The notes: a model not told the origin generated them from the sequence alone. Counted from the first letter of the stretch, positions 24,050 to 31,680 are shown. The stretch is DNA of 35,264 nt from an uncultured Helcococcus sp. (GCF_946998255.1 NZ_CAMPYN010000006.1:1-35264), one strand, 5' to 3'. Numbers and translations are program-made.

Positions 24050-24078
24050 ATTTTACCATCTTTTACCTTTCTTGTAAA
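24050..24078 (-). promoter_or_regulatory. Promoter of the ctsR operon with overlapping CtsR-like box
   Basis: On the minus strand TTTACA (24073-24078), a 17-base spacer and TAAAAT (24050-24055) form a sigma-A promoter. The sequence GGTAAAAGATGGTAAAA (24051-24067) fits the CtsR box with A for C in both halves and covers the spacer and -10. Repressor bound here would block RNA polymerase directly. Confidence 0.7.
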
Positions 24079-24143
24079 GTGGATAAATTCTTTATCTGCT
24101 CGTCCGGTACCTTTACCCTGAAAAATTTTTATTAAACAAAAAG

Positions 24144-24182
24144 AAAAGTTCTTGCTAAAAATTTCGCAAGAACTTTTTACTT
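24144..24182. terminator. Terminator hairpin with T-runs on both strands
   Basis: A perfect 12-bp stem (24144-24155 with 24166-24177) has a 10-base loop and ends in TTTTT on the plus strand, with a T-rich stretch on the minus strand too. No gene ends here, so it probably terminates a transcript from the repeat region at 24209-24404 or read-through toward the ctsR promoter. Confidence 0.75.
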
Positions 24183-24208
24183 TTCATGATTGATTGCAAG
24201 TTGGGTCT

Positions 24209-24302
24209 AAATAAGTTTTAAAATTGAAAAGTGATTTTTATACTTACATTTTTCGGATTTTTGTAAGTAGAGATTTCAAAATGTGATTTTAAAACTTATT
24301 TT
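24209..24302. repeat. Nested palindromic repeat, copy 1
   Basis: The outer arms AATAAGTTTTAAAAT and its exact complement (15 bp) enclose inner arms TACTTACA and TGTAAGTA (8 bp). One ~94-base unit can therefore fold into a long two-level hairpin. A second, diverged copy follows after ~9 bases. There is no coding sequence. Confidence 0.75.
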
Positions 24303-24310
24303 AATCTGCT

Positions 24311-24404
24311 CAAATAAGTGTTAAAGTCGAAAAATGATTTTTATACTTACAATTTTTAGATTTTTGTAAGTATAGAATGCAAAATTCGATTTTAAAACTT
24401 ATTC
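24311..24404. repeat. Nested palindromic repeat, copy 2
   Basis: This is the second ~94-base unit. It has the same inner hairpin (ATACTTACA with TGTAAGTAT) and outer arms AATAAGTGTTAAAGT and ATTTTAAAACTTATT with a few mismatches. Differences from copy 1 are concentrated in one outer arm and the linkers. Confidence 0.7.
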
Positions 24405-24470
24405 TCAAAATTAGTCGATCTTCACTTATTCCATACTATAAACAATGCAAAAACATAATTGTCTGAAAAT

Positions 24471-24503
24471 ATAAAAAACACCGTATTTCTACGATGTTTT
24501 CAA
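24471..24503 (-). terminator. Terminator after the lipoprotein gene
   Basis: The minus-strand stem AAAACATCGTA with TACGGTGTTTT (24475-24485 and 24490-24500, one wobble) has a 4-base loop and is followed by TTTTTT. It ends the deacetylase-AIM24-lipoprotein run. Confidence 0.75.
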
Positions 24504-24546
24504 CTTCAATATTTGTCTTTTAGTTATAGACAAACTAGTATTAATT

Positions 24547-24948
24547 TTAATAGCCATGGTCAACATGTTGCCATTGTTCGCCATTTGTTCTAACTAGAAT
24601 CCACATCCAATTATCATATGTAGAATTTGGATTTAGAGAACCATTTCCTCCAGATGAATCAACATCGAATGAAGATAGTAAAACAATGACTTCATCTGCC
24701 TTGTTCCTATCTGCCCAATCTTGATGGTCTTTAGATTTGTCGTCCCCTGCATAATAAATCTCTGTAAGAGTACATCCTTTCCAACTCTTAAACTCTTTTT
24801 TTATGGTATCAATAGCAGCTGCAATATCCTCTTCAGAATATATTTCAGATTCTACTTTATGTGTTTTTACTGAATCAACTCTTCCACCACAAGCACTCAA
24901 ACTAAATACAAGTATAATACTTAACATCAGACATACAATCTTTTTCAT
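24547..24948 (-). CDS. Small lipoprotein of unknown function
   Basis: The ~133-residue protein has a lipoprotein signal (MKKIVCLMLSIILVFSLSAC, lipidated Cys20). The mature part contains an acidic DIAAAIDTIKKEFKSWKGC stretch, LTEIYYAGD, a block EVIVLLSSFDVDSSGGNGSL and the ending YDNWMWILVRTNGEQW followed by VDHGY. I have the impression that this layout recurs in lipoproteins of related anaerobes, but I cannot name a function. ATG 24948 is preferred over the upstream ATG 24960 because GTGAGGA precedes it. It follows the AIM24 gene by 23 bases. Confidence 0.8.
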   Translation of the reverse strand: MKKIVCLMLSIILVFSLSACGGRVDSVKTHKVESEIYSEEDIAAAIDTIKKEFKSWKGCTLTEIYYAGDDKSKDHQDWADRNKADEVIVLLSSFDVDSSGGNGSLNPNSTYDNWMWILVRTNGEQWQHVDHGY

Positions 24949-24971
24949 AGTCCTCACCATCTACTTTTATT

Positions 24972-25658
24972 CTAATTTGTAGGAATAAATCTACTAATCT
25001 TATCAGCAAAACTGTGTAGTGTTCTAGTTTGTATATATACTTTCCCCCTACCTGTAAACTCATTAACAAGTCCTTCACCTGTTTTAAAACCAAATGTTCC
25101 TGATGCGATTCTAATATCATAATTTAATGATGCATCCCATGCAACCACATGTTCATTATCAATTATTACAGGCTTGTCTGGAGTCACTTCAAGTTCTATT
25201 ATATCGCCAAAGGCTGATACTAGCACATCCCCTGTTCCTTGTGTTTCCATTACAAAGAAACCACCAGTACCACCAAAAAACGCCGCTGATACTTTTTGTT
25301 TTCTCATTACATAGTTAACACTTAAATCGCAAGCTAAAAAGGCATCAGTATTTAACCTATATTGATTAGCTCCTTCTACTTGTATAGCAACTACCCTACC
25401 AGGAGTGCTTGGAGCAATACCAAGAACCGCTTCATTAGATTTTCCTGTAGCTTCTGTGATAAACATTGACTCACCACTTGTCAAACTCCTGCCTATAGCA
25501 CTTAATAATCCTCCGCCTGCACCCGAGTTCATCTTTCCTTTTATATCTACATCTTGCATGTAAGCCATAGATCCTCTTTCAATTTTGATGGTCTCATTAC
25601 TTGCAAGAGCAATTTCTACTAGTGGGAAATCACTGTCTCCCTTTATTCTATATTTCAT
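24972..25658 (-). CDS. AIM24/TIGR00266 family protein
   Basis: The 228-residue protein is of the AIM24 (TIGR00266) family, a beta-rich fold with Gly-rich turns. Recognised blocks are VEIALASNETIKIERGSMAYM (two parts, ~14-34), GGGLLSAIGRSLTSGESMFI (~48-67), PGRVVAIQVEG, AAFFGGTGGFFVMETQGTG (two parts, ~125-143) and the ending KVYIQTRTLHSFADKI. The function is not established. It lies between the deacetylase (34-base gap) and the small lipoprotein, so it may belong to an envelope-related transcript. Confidence 0.88.
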   Translation of the reverse strand: MKYRIKGDSDFPLVEIALASNETIKIERGSMAYMQDVDIKGKMNSGAGGGLLSAIGRSLTSGESMFITEATGKSNEAVLGIAPSTPGRVVAIQVEGANQYRLNTDAFLACDLSVNYVMRKQKVSAAFFGGTGGFFVMETQGTGDVLVSAFGDIIELEVTPDKPVIIDNEHVVAWDASLNYDIRIASGTFGFKTGEGLVNEFTGRGKVYIQTRTLHSFADKISRFIPTN

Positions 25659-25692
25659 GCCTTTATCCTTATCTATTTATAAATTTGTTTTC

Positions 25693-26493
25693 CTACAATA
25701 TATCCGATACAGTTACAAATTCATAACCTTGGGATTTCAAGTATTCAATCACGCTTGGCACAGCATCTACAGTTGTTTCGTGGATGTCATGCATCAAGAT
25801 AATAGCTCCTGGATGAACTTGTTGTTTTACATAGCTCATTATTGAAGGAGTATTTCTATGCTTCCAGTCTAATGTGTCTACTGACCAATTCACCATTGTT
25901 TGCCCATTGTTTTTTATAGCCTTCTTTACATTATCATTAAAACTTCCATAAGGAGGTCTTACAAATTTTGGTTTTTGTACACCACTATTGATAATGGCTT
26001 GGTCTGTAGATGTAAGTTCCTTCATAACATTATCATATGATAGATTTGCAAGGTTTGGATGACTGTAAGAATGATTTGCTATTTCATGACCCCTATTAGA
26101 TACTTCTTTAGCTAAGCTAGGATTTGCATTTACATTTTGACCTAACATGAAGAATGTAGCCTTTACATTATAGTCATCTAAAATATTTAGAAGTCTTTTT
26201 GTCCTAGTTGGGTGTGGTCCATCATCAAAAGTAAGTGCCACATATTTTTTACTAGGGTCTTTTGCTTCTTTTTCTGTTTCCTTTTCAGTCTCTTTTACGG
26301 TTTCTTTTTCAGTTTCCTTAACCGTTTCCTTTACTGTCTCTTTTACGGTTTCCTTTTGTGTTTCTTTTTGAGTTTCCCTTTGTGTTTCTTTTTGACTTTC
26401 TGTTCCAGTTTCTGTGTTTACTTTATTTGAACCTGCACATCCTACTAAAAGAACAGAAATAAGTAGTAATAATAAAAATAATCTTTTTTTCAT
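25693..26493 (-). CDS. Polysaccharide deacetylase lipoprotein with KET-repeat linker
   Basis: The 266-residue protein has a lipobox (LLVGC, Cys19). A low-complexity linker of KETV/KETQ/KETE units (~residues 30-78) connects to a NodB-type deacetylase domain (~80-266). Catalytic motifs are TFDDGPHP (Asp-Asp), HSYSHPNL (H-x3-H metal site), RPPYGSF and LMHDI near the end. The full metal triad and the base Asp are present, so it should be active. NodB enzymes deacetylate peptidoglycan GlcNAc or other cell-surface polysaccharides; the substrate is not decided. The ribosome site is GGAGG. Confidence 0.92.
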   Translation of the reverse strand: MKKRLFLLLLLISVLLVGCAGSNKVNTETGTESQKETQRETQKETQKETVKETVKETVKETEKETVKETEKETEKEAKDPSKKYVALTFDDGPHPTRTKRLLNILDDYNVKATFFMLGQNVNANPSLAKEVSNRGHEIANHSYSHPNLANLSYDNVMKELTSTDQAIINSGVQKPKFVRPPYGSFNDNVKKAIKNNGQTMVNWSVDTLDWKHRNTPSIMSYVKQQVHPGAIILMHDIHETTVDAVPSVIEYLKSQGYEFVTVSDIL

Positions 26494-26531
26494 TTTAACC
26501 TCCAGAATTAAATTATTCTTTTATAGTCTCG

Positions 26532-26560
26532 ATTATATATCTTTAACTTTTAAAATACAA
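26532..26560 (-). promoter_or_regulatory. Possible promoter of the deacetylase operon
   Basis: On the minus strand TTGTAT, a 17-base spacer and a perfect TATAAT (26532-26537) lie 39 bases upstream of ATG 26493. The -35 is only a half match, so this is tentative. Confidence 0.4.
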
Positions 26561-26652
26561 TTACAAAAAAATTACATTATTATTTTCTATTTGTCTACTT
26601 TTAATATATAATGGTGGTGTAAGTAGTTAAAACATACAATTTATATAGCTAA

Positions 26653-26668
26653 TGTGATTTAAATCACG
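26653..26668 (+). promoter_or_regulatory. Crp/Fnr-type operator of the pfl operon
   Basis: TGTGATTTAAATCACG contains a perfect 14-bp palindrome (GTGATTTAAATCAC, 26654-26667), fitting the TGTGA-N6-TCACA/TTGAT-N4-ATCAA family of sites. If TAAAAT at 26690-26695 is the -10, transcription starts near 26702 and the site is centred at -41.5. That is the position of class II activators, and there is no good -35. The Crp/Fnr gene four genes downstream is the likely regulator. Confidence 0.6.
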
Positions 26669-26727
26669 TATTTTTTTAGAATAGTATGTTAAAATAAAAA
26701 CAAAAGAACATAAGGAGGGATACTTTA

Positions 26728-28884
26728 ATGACAATATGGGATAAGTTCTCTGGTAAAAAGTGGAGAGAAGAGATCGACGTAAGAGACTTCATCTTAAACA
26801 ACTATACAGAATATAGAGGTGATGATGCATTCTTAGCAGGACCTACTCAAGATACTTTGGACCTATGGGAACAAGTAATGGAATTAACAAAGCAAGAAAG
26901 AGAAAATGGTGGTGTACTAGATATGGATACATCAATTGTATCAACTATCACATCACACGGAGCTGGTTATCTAAATAAAGATAAAGAAAAAATCGTAGGT
27001 TTCCAAACAGACAAACCATTCAAAAGATCATTCCAACCATTTGGTGGTATAAGAGTTGCTGAAGGTGCAGCTGAATCTTATGGATATGAACCAGATGAAG
27101 AAGTACATAAAATATTTACAGATTACAGAAAGACACATAACCAAGGTGTATTTGACGTTTATACACCTGAAATGAGATTGATCAGAAAATCAGGAGTTGT
27201 TACAGGATTACCTGATGCTTACGGCAGAGGTAGAATCATTGGTGACTACAGAAGAGTTGCCCTATACGGTGTTGACTTACTAATAGAAGACAAGCATAAA
27301 CAAGTAGCTGACCTACCAAAATTGATGACAGAAGATAACATCAGATTAAGAGAAGAATTAGCTGATCAAATAAGATCCTTACACCAATTAAAAGAATTAG
27401 GTGAAATTTACGGTTATGATATATCAAAACCAGCACAAAATGCTAAAGAAGCTATCCAATGGCTATACTTTGGTTACCTAGCAGCTGTTAAAGAACAAAA
27501 TGGTGCAGCTATGTCACTAGGTAGAACATCTACATTCTTAGATATCTATATTGACCATGACTTAAAAGAAGGACTAATCACAGAAGAAGAAGCTCAAGAA
27601 ATGATTGACCACTTCATCATGAAATTAAGATTAGTTAAATTTGCTAGAACACCAGAATATAACGAACTATTCTCAGGTGACCCAACATGGGTAACAGAAT
27701 CTCTAGCAGGTATGGCTTTAGATGGTAGATCATTAGTAACAAAAACATCATTCAGATACCTACACACATTAGTAAACTTAGGTACAGCACCAGAACCAAA
27801 TATGACTGTTCTATGGTCAAGACAATTACCAGAAGAATTCAAGAAGTTCTGTGCTAAGATTTCAATTGATACATCATCAATCCAATACGAAAATGATGAT
27901 GTAATGAGACAAACTCACGGTGATGACTACGGTATTGCTTGCTGTGTATCAGCTATGAGAATTGGTAAAGAAATGCAATTCTTTGGAGCTAGAGCAAACT
28001 TAGCTAAAGCTTTACTATATGCTATCAACGGTGGTGTAGACGAAAAAATGAAAAAACAAATCGGTCCAAAATTCAGACCTATCACTTCTGAATACTTAGA
28101 CTATGATGAAGTAATGGATAGATATGAAGATATGACCGAATGGTTAGCTGAAATATATGTAAACACATTAAATATCATTCACTATATGCATGATAAATAT
28201 GCTTATGAAAATATTCAAATGGCCCTACATGACAGAGATGTTAAGAGATACTTTGCTACAGGTATAGCAGGATTCTCAGTAGTTGCTGACTCACTTTCAG
28301 CTATAAAATATGCTAAAGTAAAAACAATTAGAGATGAAGATGGTTTAGTAGTAGACTACGAAGTAGAAGGAGATTATCCAAAATTCGGTAACAACGATGA
28401 TAGAGTTGATGAAATAGCATCACATATAGTTTCAGACTTTATGAATAAGGTAAGAAGAAACCATACATATAGAAATGGTATACCAACAACATCAATCCTA
28501 ACAATCACATCAAACGTTGTTTACGGTAAAAAGACTGGTAACACACCTGACGGTAGAAGAGCTGGAGAACCATTCGCACCAGGTGCAAACCCAATGCACG
28601 GTAGAGATGAAAATGGAGCATTAGCTTCCCTATCATCAGTTGCAAAGATACCTTACAAGGATGCTCAAGATGGTATTTCAAATACATTCTCAATTATACC
28701 TGGAGCCCTAGGTAAAGATAACAAGGTATTTGCTGGTGACCTAGACAATATCGAAATTGAACTAGATGAATCAGACTTAGAAGGAATGGACTTAGATTCA
28801 TTTGTATTAGAAAGAGCAAGTAACGATTGCGTAGGTAATGCTTGCGAACAACCAACAGAATCAATTGCTGATCCAGACCAATAA
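26728..28884 (+). CDS. pflB: Pyruvate formate-lyase catalytic subunit lacking the glycyl-radical domain
   Basis: The protein converts pyruvate and CoA to formate and acetyl-CoA. At 718 residues it matches the PFL core from the N-terminus (WDKFSGKKWREEIDVRDFI) through the active-site pair Cys405-Cys406 (GIACCVSAMRIGKEMQFFGA) to NTFSIIPGALGKD (~652-664). The usual PFL ending, ~75 residues with the RVSGYAV radical loop, is missing. Instead there is a ~54-residue acidic tail with a CX4C pair (Cys701, Cys706: CVGNAC). The missing domain is encoded by the next gene. AAGGAGGG precedes ATG 26728. A palindromic Crp/Fnr-type site lies upstream, so induction without oxygen or by a metabolic signal is expected. 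Confidence 0.93.
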   Translation: MTIWDKFSGKKWREEIDVRDFILNNYTEYRGDDAFLAGPTQDTLDLWEQVMELTKQERENGGVLDMDTSIVSTITSHGAGYLNKDKEKIVGFQTDKPFKRSFQPFGGIRVAEGAAESYGYEPDEEVHKIFTDYRKTHNQGVFDVYTPEMRLIRKSGVVTGLPDAYGRGRIIGDYRRVALYGVDLLIEDKHKQVADLPKLMTEDNIRLREELADQIRSLHQLKELGEIYGYDISKPAQNAKEAIQWLYFGYLAAVKEQNGAAMSLGRTSTFLDIYIDHDLKEGLITEEEAQEMIDHFIMKLRLVKFARTPEYNELFSGDPTWVTESLAGMALDGRSLVTKTSFRYLHTLVNLGTAPEPNMTVLWSRQLPEEFKKFCAKISIDTSSIQYENDDVMRQTHGDDYGIACCVSAMRIGKEMQFFGARANLAKALLYAINGGVDEKMKKQIGPKFRPITSEYLDYDEVMDRYEDMTEWLAEIYVNTLNIIHYMHDKYAYENIQMALHDRDVKRYFATGIAGFSVVADSLSAIKYAKVKTIRDEDGLVVDYEVEGDYPKFGNNDDRVDEIASHIVSDFMNKVRRNHTYRNGIPTTSILTITSNVVYGKKTGNTPDGRRAGEPFAPGANPMHGRDENGALASLSSVAKIPYKDAQDGISNTFSIIPGALGKDNKVFAGDLDNIEIELDESDLEGMDLDSFVLERASNDCVGNACEQPTESIADPDQ

Positions 28885-28930
28885 AATATAAAATAAAAAA
28901 GAAAAATAAAAAAATAAAAAGGAGAGAAAA

Positions 28931-29170
28931 ATGGCAGATGTTAAACAAGTAGAAAACTTAGTATCAATGTTAGACGGTTATGTAGAAAAAGGTGGACACC
29001 ACTTAAACGTTAACGTATTTAATAGAGACACTTTATTAGATGCACAAAAGCACCCAGAAAAATACCCACAATTAACAGTTAGAGTTTCTGGTTATGCTGT
29101 AAACTTTGTTAAATTAACAAAAGAACAACAAGACGACGTAATTTCACGTACCTTCCATAGAGGATTATAA
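28931..29170 (+). CDS. Separate glycyl-radical domain subunit of pyruvate formate-lyase (GrcA-like)
   Basis: The 79-residue protein is the C-terminal glycyl-radical domain of PFL as a stand-alone gene. It has NLVSMLDGYVEKGGHHLNVNV (two blocks, ~9-29), HPEKYPQLTVRVSGYAVNF (~41-59) with the radical Gly54 in RVSGYAV, and the ending EQQDDVISRTFHRGL. It resembles E. coli PflB residues ~683-760 more than the 127-residue GrcA/YfiD, because it retains the LxGY segment and lacks the YfiD N-terminus. It has its own AAGGAG ribosome site, 46 bases after the pflB stop and in a different frame, so it is not a frameshift product. Its TAA overlaps the pflA ATG by one base. Infer that it pairs with the upstream core. 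Confidence 0.92.
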   Translation: MADVKQVENLVSMLDGYVEKGGHHLNVNVFNRDTLLDAQKHPEKYPQLTVRVSGYAVNFVKLTKEQQDDVISRTFHRGL

Positions 29171-29940
29171 TGAGTCTAGATACCGTTGGCCTAGTCCACT
29201 CAAGAGAAACCTTTGGAACAGTGGACGGGCCAGGTGTCAGATATGTATTATTCTTACAAGGCTGTCCAATGAGATGCCTATATTGTCATAATCCAGATAC
29301 TTGGGCTTCATTTGGTGGCACAGAAACCACTGTAAGAGAAGTTCTAGAAGATTATGAAAAATATAGACCTTTTCTAAAGGATGGAGGTATTACCCTATCT
29401 GGTGGTGAAGCAACAGTGCAAATGGATTTTGTTTTAGCTTTATTTGAAGCTTGTCAAGAAAGAGGTATACATACATGTCTTGACACCTGCGGGGTTTTAT
29501 TCAATGAAGATAATCCAAAAACCTTGGCCCAATATGAAAAACTGATGGAAGTTACTGACCTAGTAATGCTTGATATAAAACACATAAACCCAAGACAACA
29601 CAAGGTCTTAACCGGGCATTCAAACGAAAACATCTTAAAGTTTTTAAAATTTATGGATGACCATGGTATGGAAATTTGGATCAGACATGTTATACTTCCT
29701 AGGATTACCTACAATAAAGATTTCTTGTATCAAACAGGGCAACTTTTAGGTAACTATGATCATATAACAGCAATTGACGTCCTACCTTACCATACAATGG
29801 GTGTAGATAAGTATAAGGAGTTAGGCTTCAAATATCCTTTAGAAGGTGTTGAAGCTATGACAAATGAGCAAGCTATGATAGCTAAAAATATTATCTTGCT
29901 TGGTAGAAAAGATACACGTGAAAAACTTGGTAAAATTTAA
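29170..29940 (+). CDS. pflA: Pyruvate formate-lyase activating enzyme (radical SAM)
   Basis: This radical-SAM activase abstracts hydrogen from the PFL glycine to generate the glycyl radical. The 256-residue protein has the CX3CX2C iron-sulfur motif at Cys32, Cys36 and Cys39 (GCPMRCLYCHNPDTW), SAM-binding Gly-rich GGITLSGGEATVQ (~72-84) and LDTCGV, and the C-terminal LPYHTMGVDKY (~201-211). The start codon shares a base with the stop of the radical-domain gene (TAATG), which implies translational coupling. Its substrate is here predicted to be the separate 79-residue subunit, not pflB itself. Confidence 0.96.
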   Translation: MSLDTVGLVHSRETFGTVDGPGVRYVLFLQGCPMRCLYCHNPDTWASFGGTETTVREVLEDYEKYRPFLKDGGITLSGGEATVQMDFVLALFEACQERGIHTCLDTCGVLFNEDNPKTLAQYEKLMEVTDLVMLDIKHINPRQHKVLTGHSNENILKFLKFMDDHGMEIWIRHVILPRITYNKDFLYQTGQLLGNYDHITAIDVLPYHTMGVDKYKELGFKYPLEGVEAMTNEQAMIAKNIILLGRKDTREKLGKI

Positions 29941-29973
29941 CCTTTAATGTTAATATATAACTGAGAGGTTATA

Positions 29974-30672
29974 ATGGATAAATATCAAGACAATAAAAAA
30001 TTTGATTATAAAGATATTCCTCTTTTGTCTCTACTGTCAGAAGAGGAATATTTTTCTATAAAAAATAATATATTTATACAGGAGTATTCAAAGGGTGAAG
30101 TTATCTTTAGGACCCATGATCCAGCCAGCAAAATGTTTGTTGTCCTTGCTGGCGAAATTAAGATATCAAAGATAATGTCTGATGGAAAGGAGCAAATCCT
30201 TTACATCTATGAACCTGGAAACTTTGTTGGTGCTCACAATATACTATCAGGAGATATGTATGAATACACCGCTTACGCCTTAAAGAAGACCCTTGTGCTA
30301 ACCATATCTTCTAGCGATGTAGATAAAGTTTTAAAACATAACCAACAATTCTTGTTGATGGTTGCCCAACAATCTTTTGAAAGAATTAGGAAGGCTGAAG
30401 AATTGATTGACAGACTTTCCGTCATCTCAACAGATGTAAAGTTAGCCAAGCTACTTAAAAACCTAATGTCTCTTTATGGTAAGGAAAACGAAGATGGTGT
30501 AATGATTGAATTTAACATAACCCAAGAGGAATTAGGTTCCTTATCTGGTATATCAAGAGAAACCGTATCAAGAAAGTTAAACCAATTTGAAGAAGAAGGT
30601 ATAATAAAAATAGTTTCTAGGGGTAAGATACTTATCTTAAATGAAGCTGAATTGGATAATATATTGTTATAA
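29974..30672 (+). CDS. Crp/Fnr family transcriptional regulator without cysteines
   Basis: The 232-residue protein has an N-terminal cyclic-nucleotide-binding-like beta barrel (~20-120, with GEVIFRTHDPASKMFVVLAG in the first strands), a dimerisation helix (~125-155), and a C-terminal winged helix (~165-230). The HTH QEELGSLSGISRETVSRKLNQ has the recognition residues E-x-x-S-R as in Fnr, which read TGAT/ATCA half-sites like the palindrome before pflB. There is not one cysteine, so no Fe-S cluster of Fnr type. The oxygen- or metabolite-sensing mechanism is unknown. It follows pflA by 33 bases and probably controls this operon. Confidence 0.9.
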   Translation: MDKYQDNKKFDYKDIPLLSLLSEEEYFSIKNNIFIQEYSKGEVIFRTHDPASKMFVVLAGEIKISKIMSDGKEQILYIYEPGNFVGAHNILSGDMYEYTAYALKKTLVLTISSSDVDKVLKHNQQFLLMVAQQSFERIRKAEELIDRLSVISTDVKLAKLLKNLMSLYGKENEDGVMIEFNITQEELGSLSGISRETVSRKLNQFEEEGIIKIVSRGKILILNEAELDNILL

Positions 30673-30689
30673 GCAAAATGGAAGGAAAT

Positions 30690-31628
30690 ATGAAAAATAA
30701 TAAAAGAAAGAAATTTTTAATTGCTATATCTATCATTCTAATAATATTTCTCAGCTTGTTTTTCCTATTTAAGAATAGGATATTTCAATCTAGAATTTTT
30801 AGAGCTTTAAATGATAGGGCCGACTTTATTCTAAATACAAAAGAAGTAAAAGTACCAGAAGATGCCCTTTCTTTTTCAGTCTATGATATAGATGAAGGAA
30901 AATATCTATTTAATGAAGGTGGCAAGCAAGGACCATCTGTAGCAAGTTTAGCTAAACTTTTTGCAATTGATTATGCACTTACTAAAGTAAATCTAGATGA
31001 TATTATGGAAGTAAATGATGAGACATTAAAACTTGTCCCTGCAGGATCTTCTCTGGCTAACTTAAAAACTGGCCAATATACAGCTAAACAACTGATGCAG
31101 GCTATGCTTGTTCCGTCTGGCAATGATGCAGCCTTTGCCCTTGCTTATAATATCGGAAAGAAAGACCTAGGAGATGGTCATACCGCAGAAAAATATGTAG
31201 AATATTTTGTAGAAAACCTAGAAAAACATGTAAAAAGTGAAGGCTACAATGATACAGACCTCTTTGATCCTAGTGGTTTTTCTTTCCAATCCTTCACCAG
31301 TTTAAAGGATGTAAACAGGGTAAGTCTTAAACTTATTGAATATGATTTTGTTAAAGAATGTATAGGACAAAGTAGCTTTACTATAAAAACTGACCAAGGA
31401 GATTTCACTTGGAAAAATACTAATGAGTTATTGGATAAAGATTCATTATATTACAATCAATATATCAAAGGTGTAAAGACAGGAACCATGGCATCGTCAT
31501 ATAATTTAATTGCTTTGTATGAAAAAGATGGTAAGAGATATTTGATAAGCTGTCTTGCAGCTAAATCAAATAAGGATAGATATCAAAATATCCATGCAGC
31601 AATTAAAACAATTATAGAGAAAAATTAG
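30690..31628 (+). CDS. D-alanyl-D-alanine carboxypeptidase (peptidase S11)
   Basis: The ~312-residue enzyme trims the terminal D-Ala from peptidoglycan stem peptides outside the membrane. An N-terminal membrane anchor (~8-27) is followed by the S11 domain with active-site SLAK (Ser86-x-x-Lys89), SGN (143-145: VPSGNDA) and KTG (GVKTGT, ~254). There is no obvious C-terminal amphipathic helix, so the N-terminal anchor holds it. I chose ATG 30690 with GGAAGGA before it; ATG 30678 has no ribosome site. It is the last gene of the pfl operon (17 bases after the regulator), followed by a terminator. Confidence 0.9.
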   Translation: MKNNKRKKFLIAISIILIIFLSLFFLFKNRIFQSRIFRALNDRADFILNTKEVKVPEDALSFSVYDIDEGKYLFNEGGKQGPSVASLAKLFAIDYALTKVNLDDIMEVNDETLKLVPAGSSLANLKTGQYTAKQLMQAMLVPSGNDAAFALAYNIGKKDLGDGHTAEKYVEYFVENLEKHVKSEGYNDTDLFDPSGFSFQSFTSLKDVNRVSLKLIEYDFVKECIGQSSFTIKTDQGDFTWKNTNELLDKDSLYYNQYIKGVKTGTMASSYNLIALYEKDGKRYLISCLAAKSNKDRYQNIHAAIKTIIEKN

Positions 31629-31634
31629 TACCTA

Positions 31635-31670
31635 AAAAGGAGTCAGATTTTCTGACTCCTTAATTATTTT
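31635..31670. terminator. Bidirectional terminator between the pfl operon and the EF-G-like gene
   Basis: A perfect 10-bp stem (31638-31647 with 31653-31662) has a 5-base loop, A-run on the left and T-rich stretch on the right. It serves convergent genes. Confidence 0.85.
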
Positions 31671-31680
31671 AAATATTCTC

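Noticed and set aside
26212..26430. Phe-rich plus-strand ORF
   Set aside because: It is the antisense of the KET-repeat linker of the deacetylase, with no ribosome site. The composition is an artefact of the repeat.
28885..28930. Frameshift explanation for the split pfl genes
   Set aside because: The gap has a clear AAGGAG ribosome site placed correctly for the second ATG. The first gene has a long divergent tail before its stop, and the frames differ. A single base error would not restore a normal PFL.
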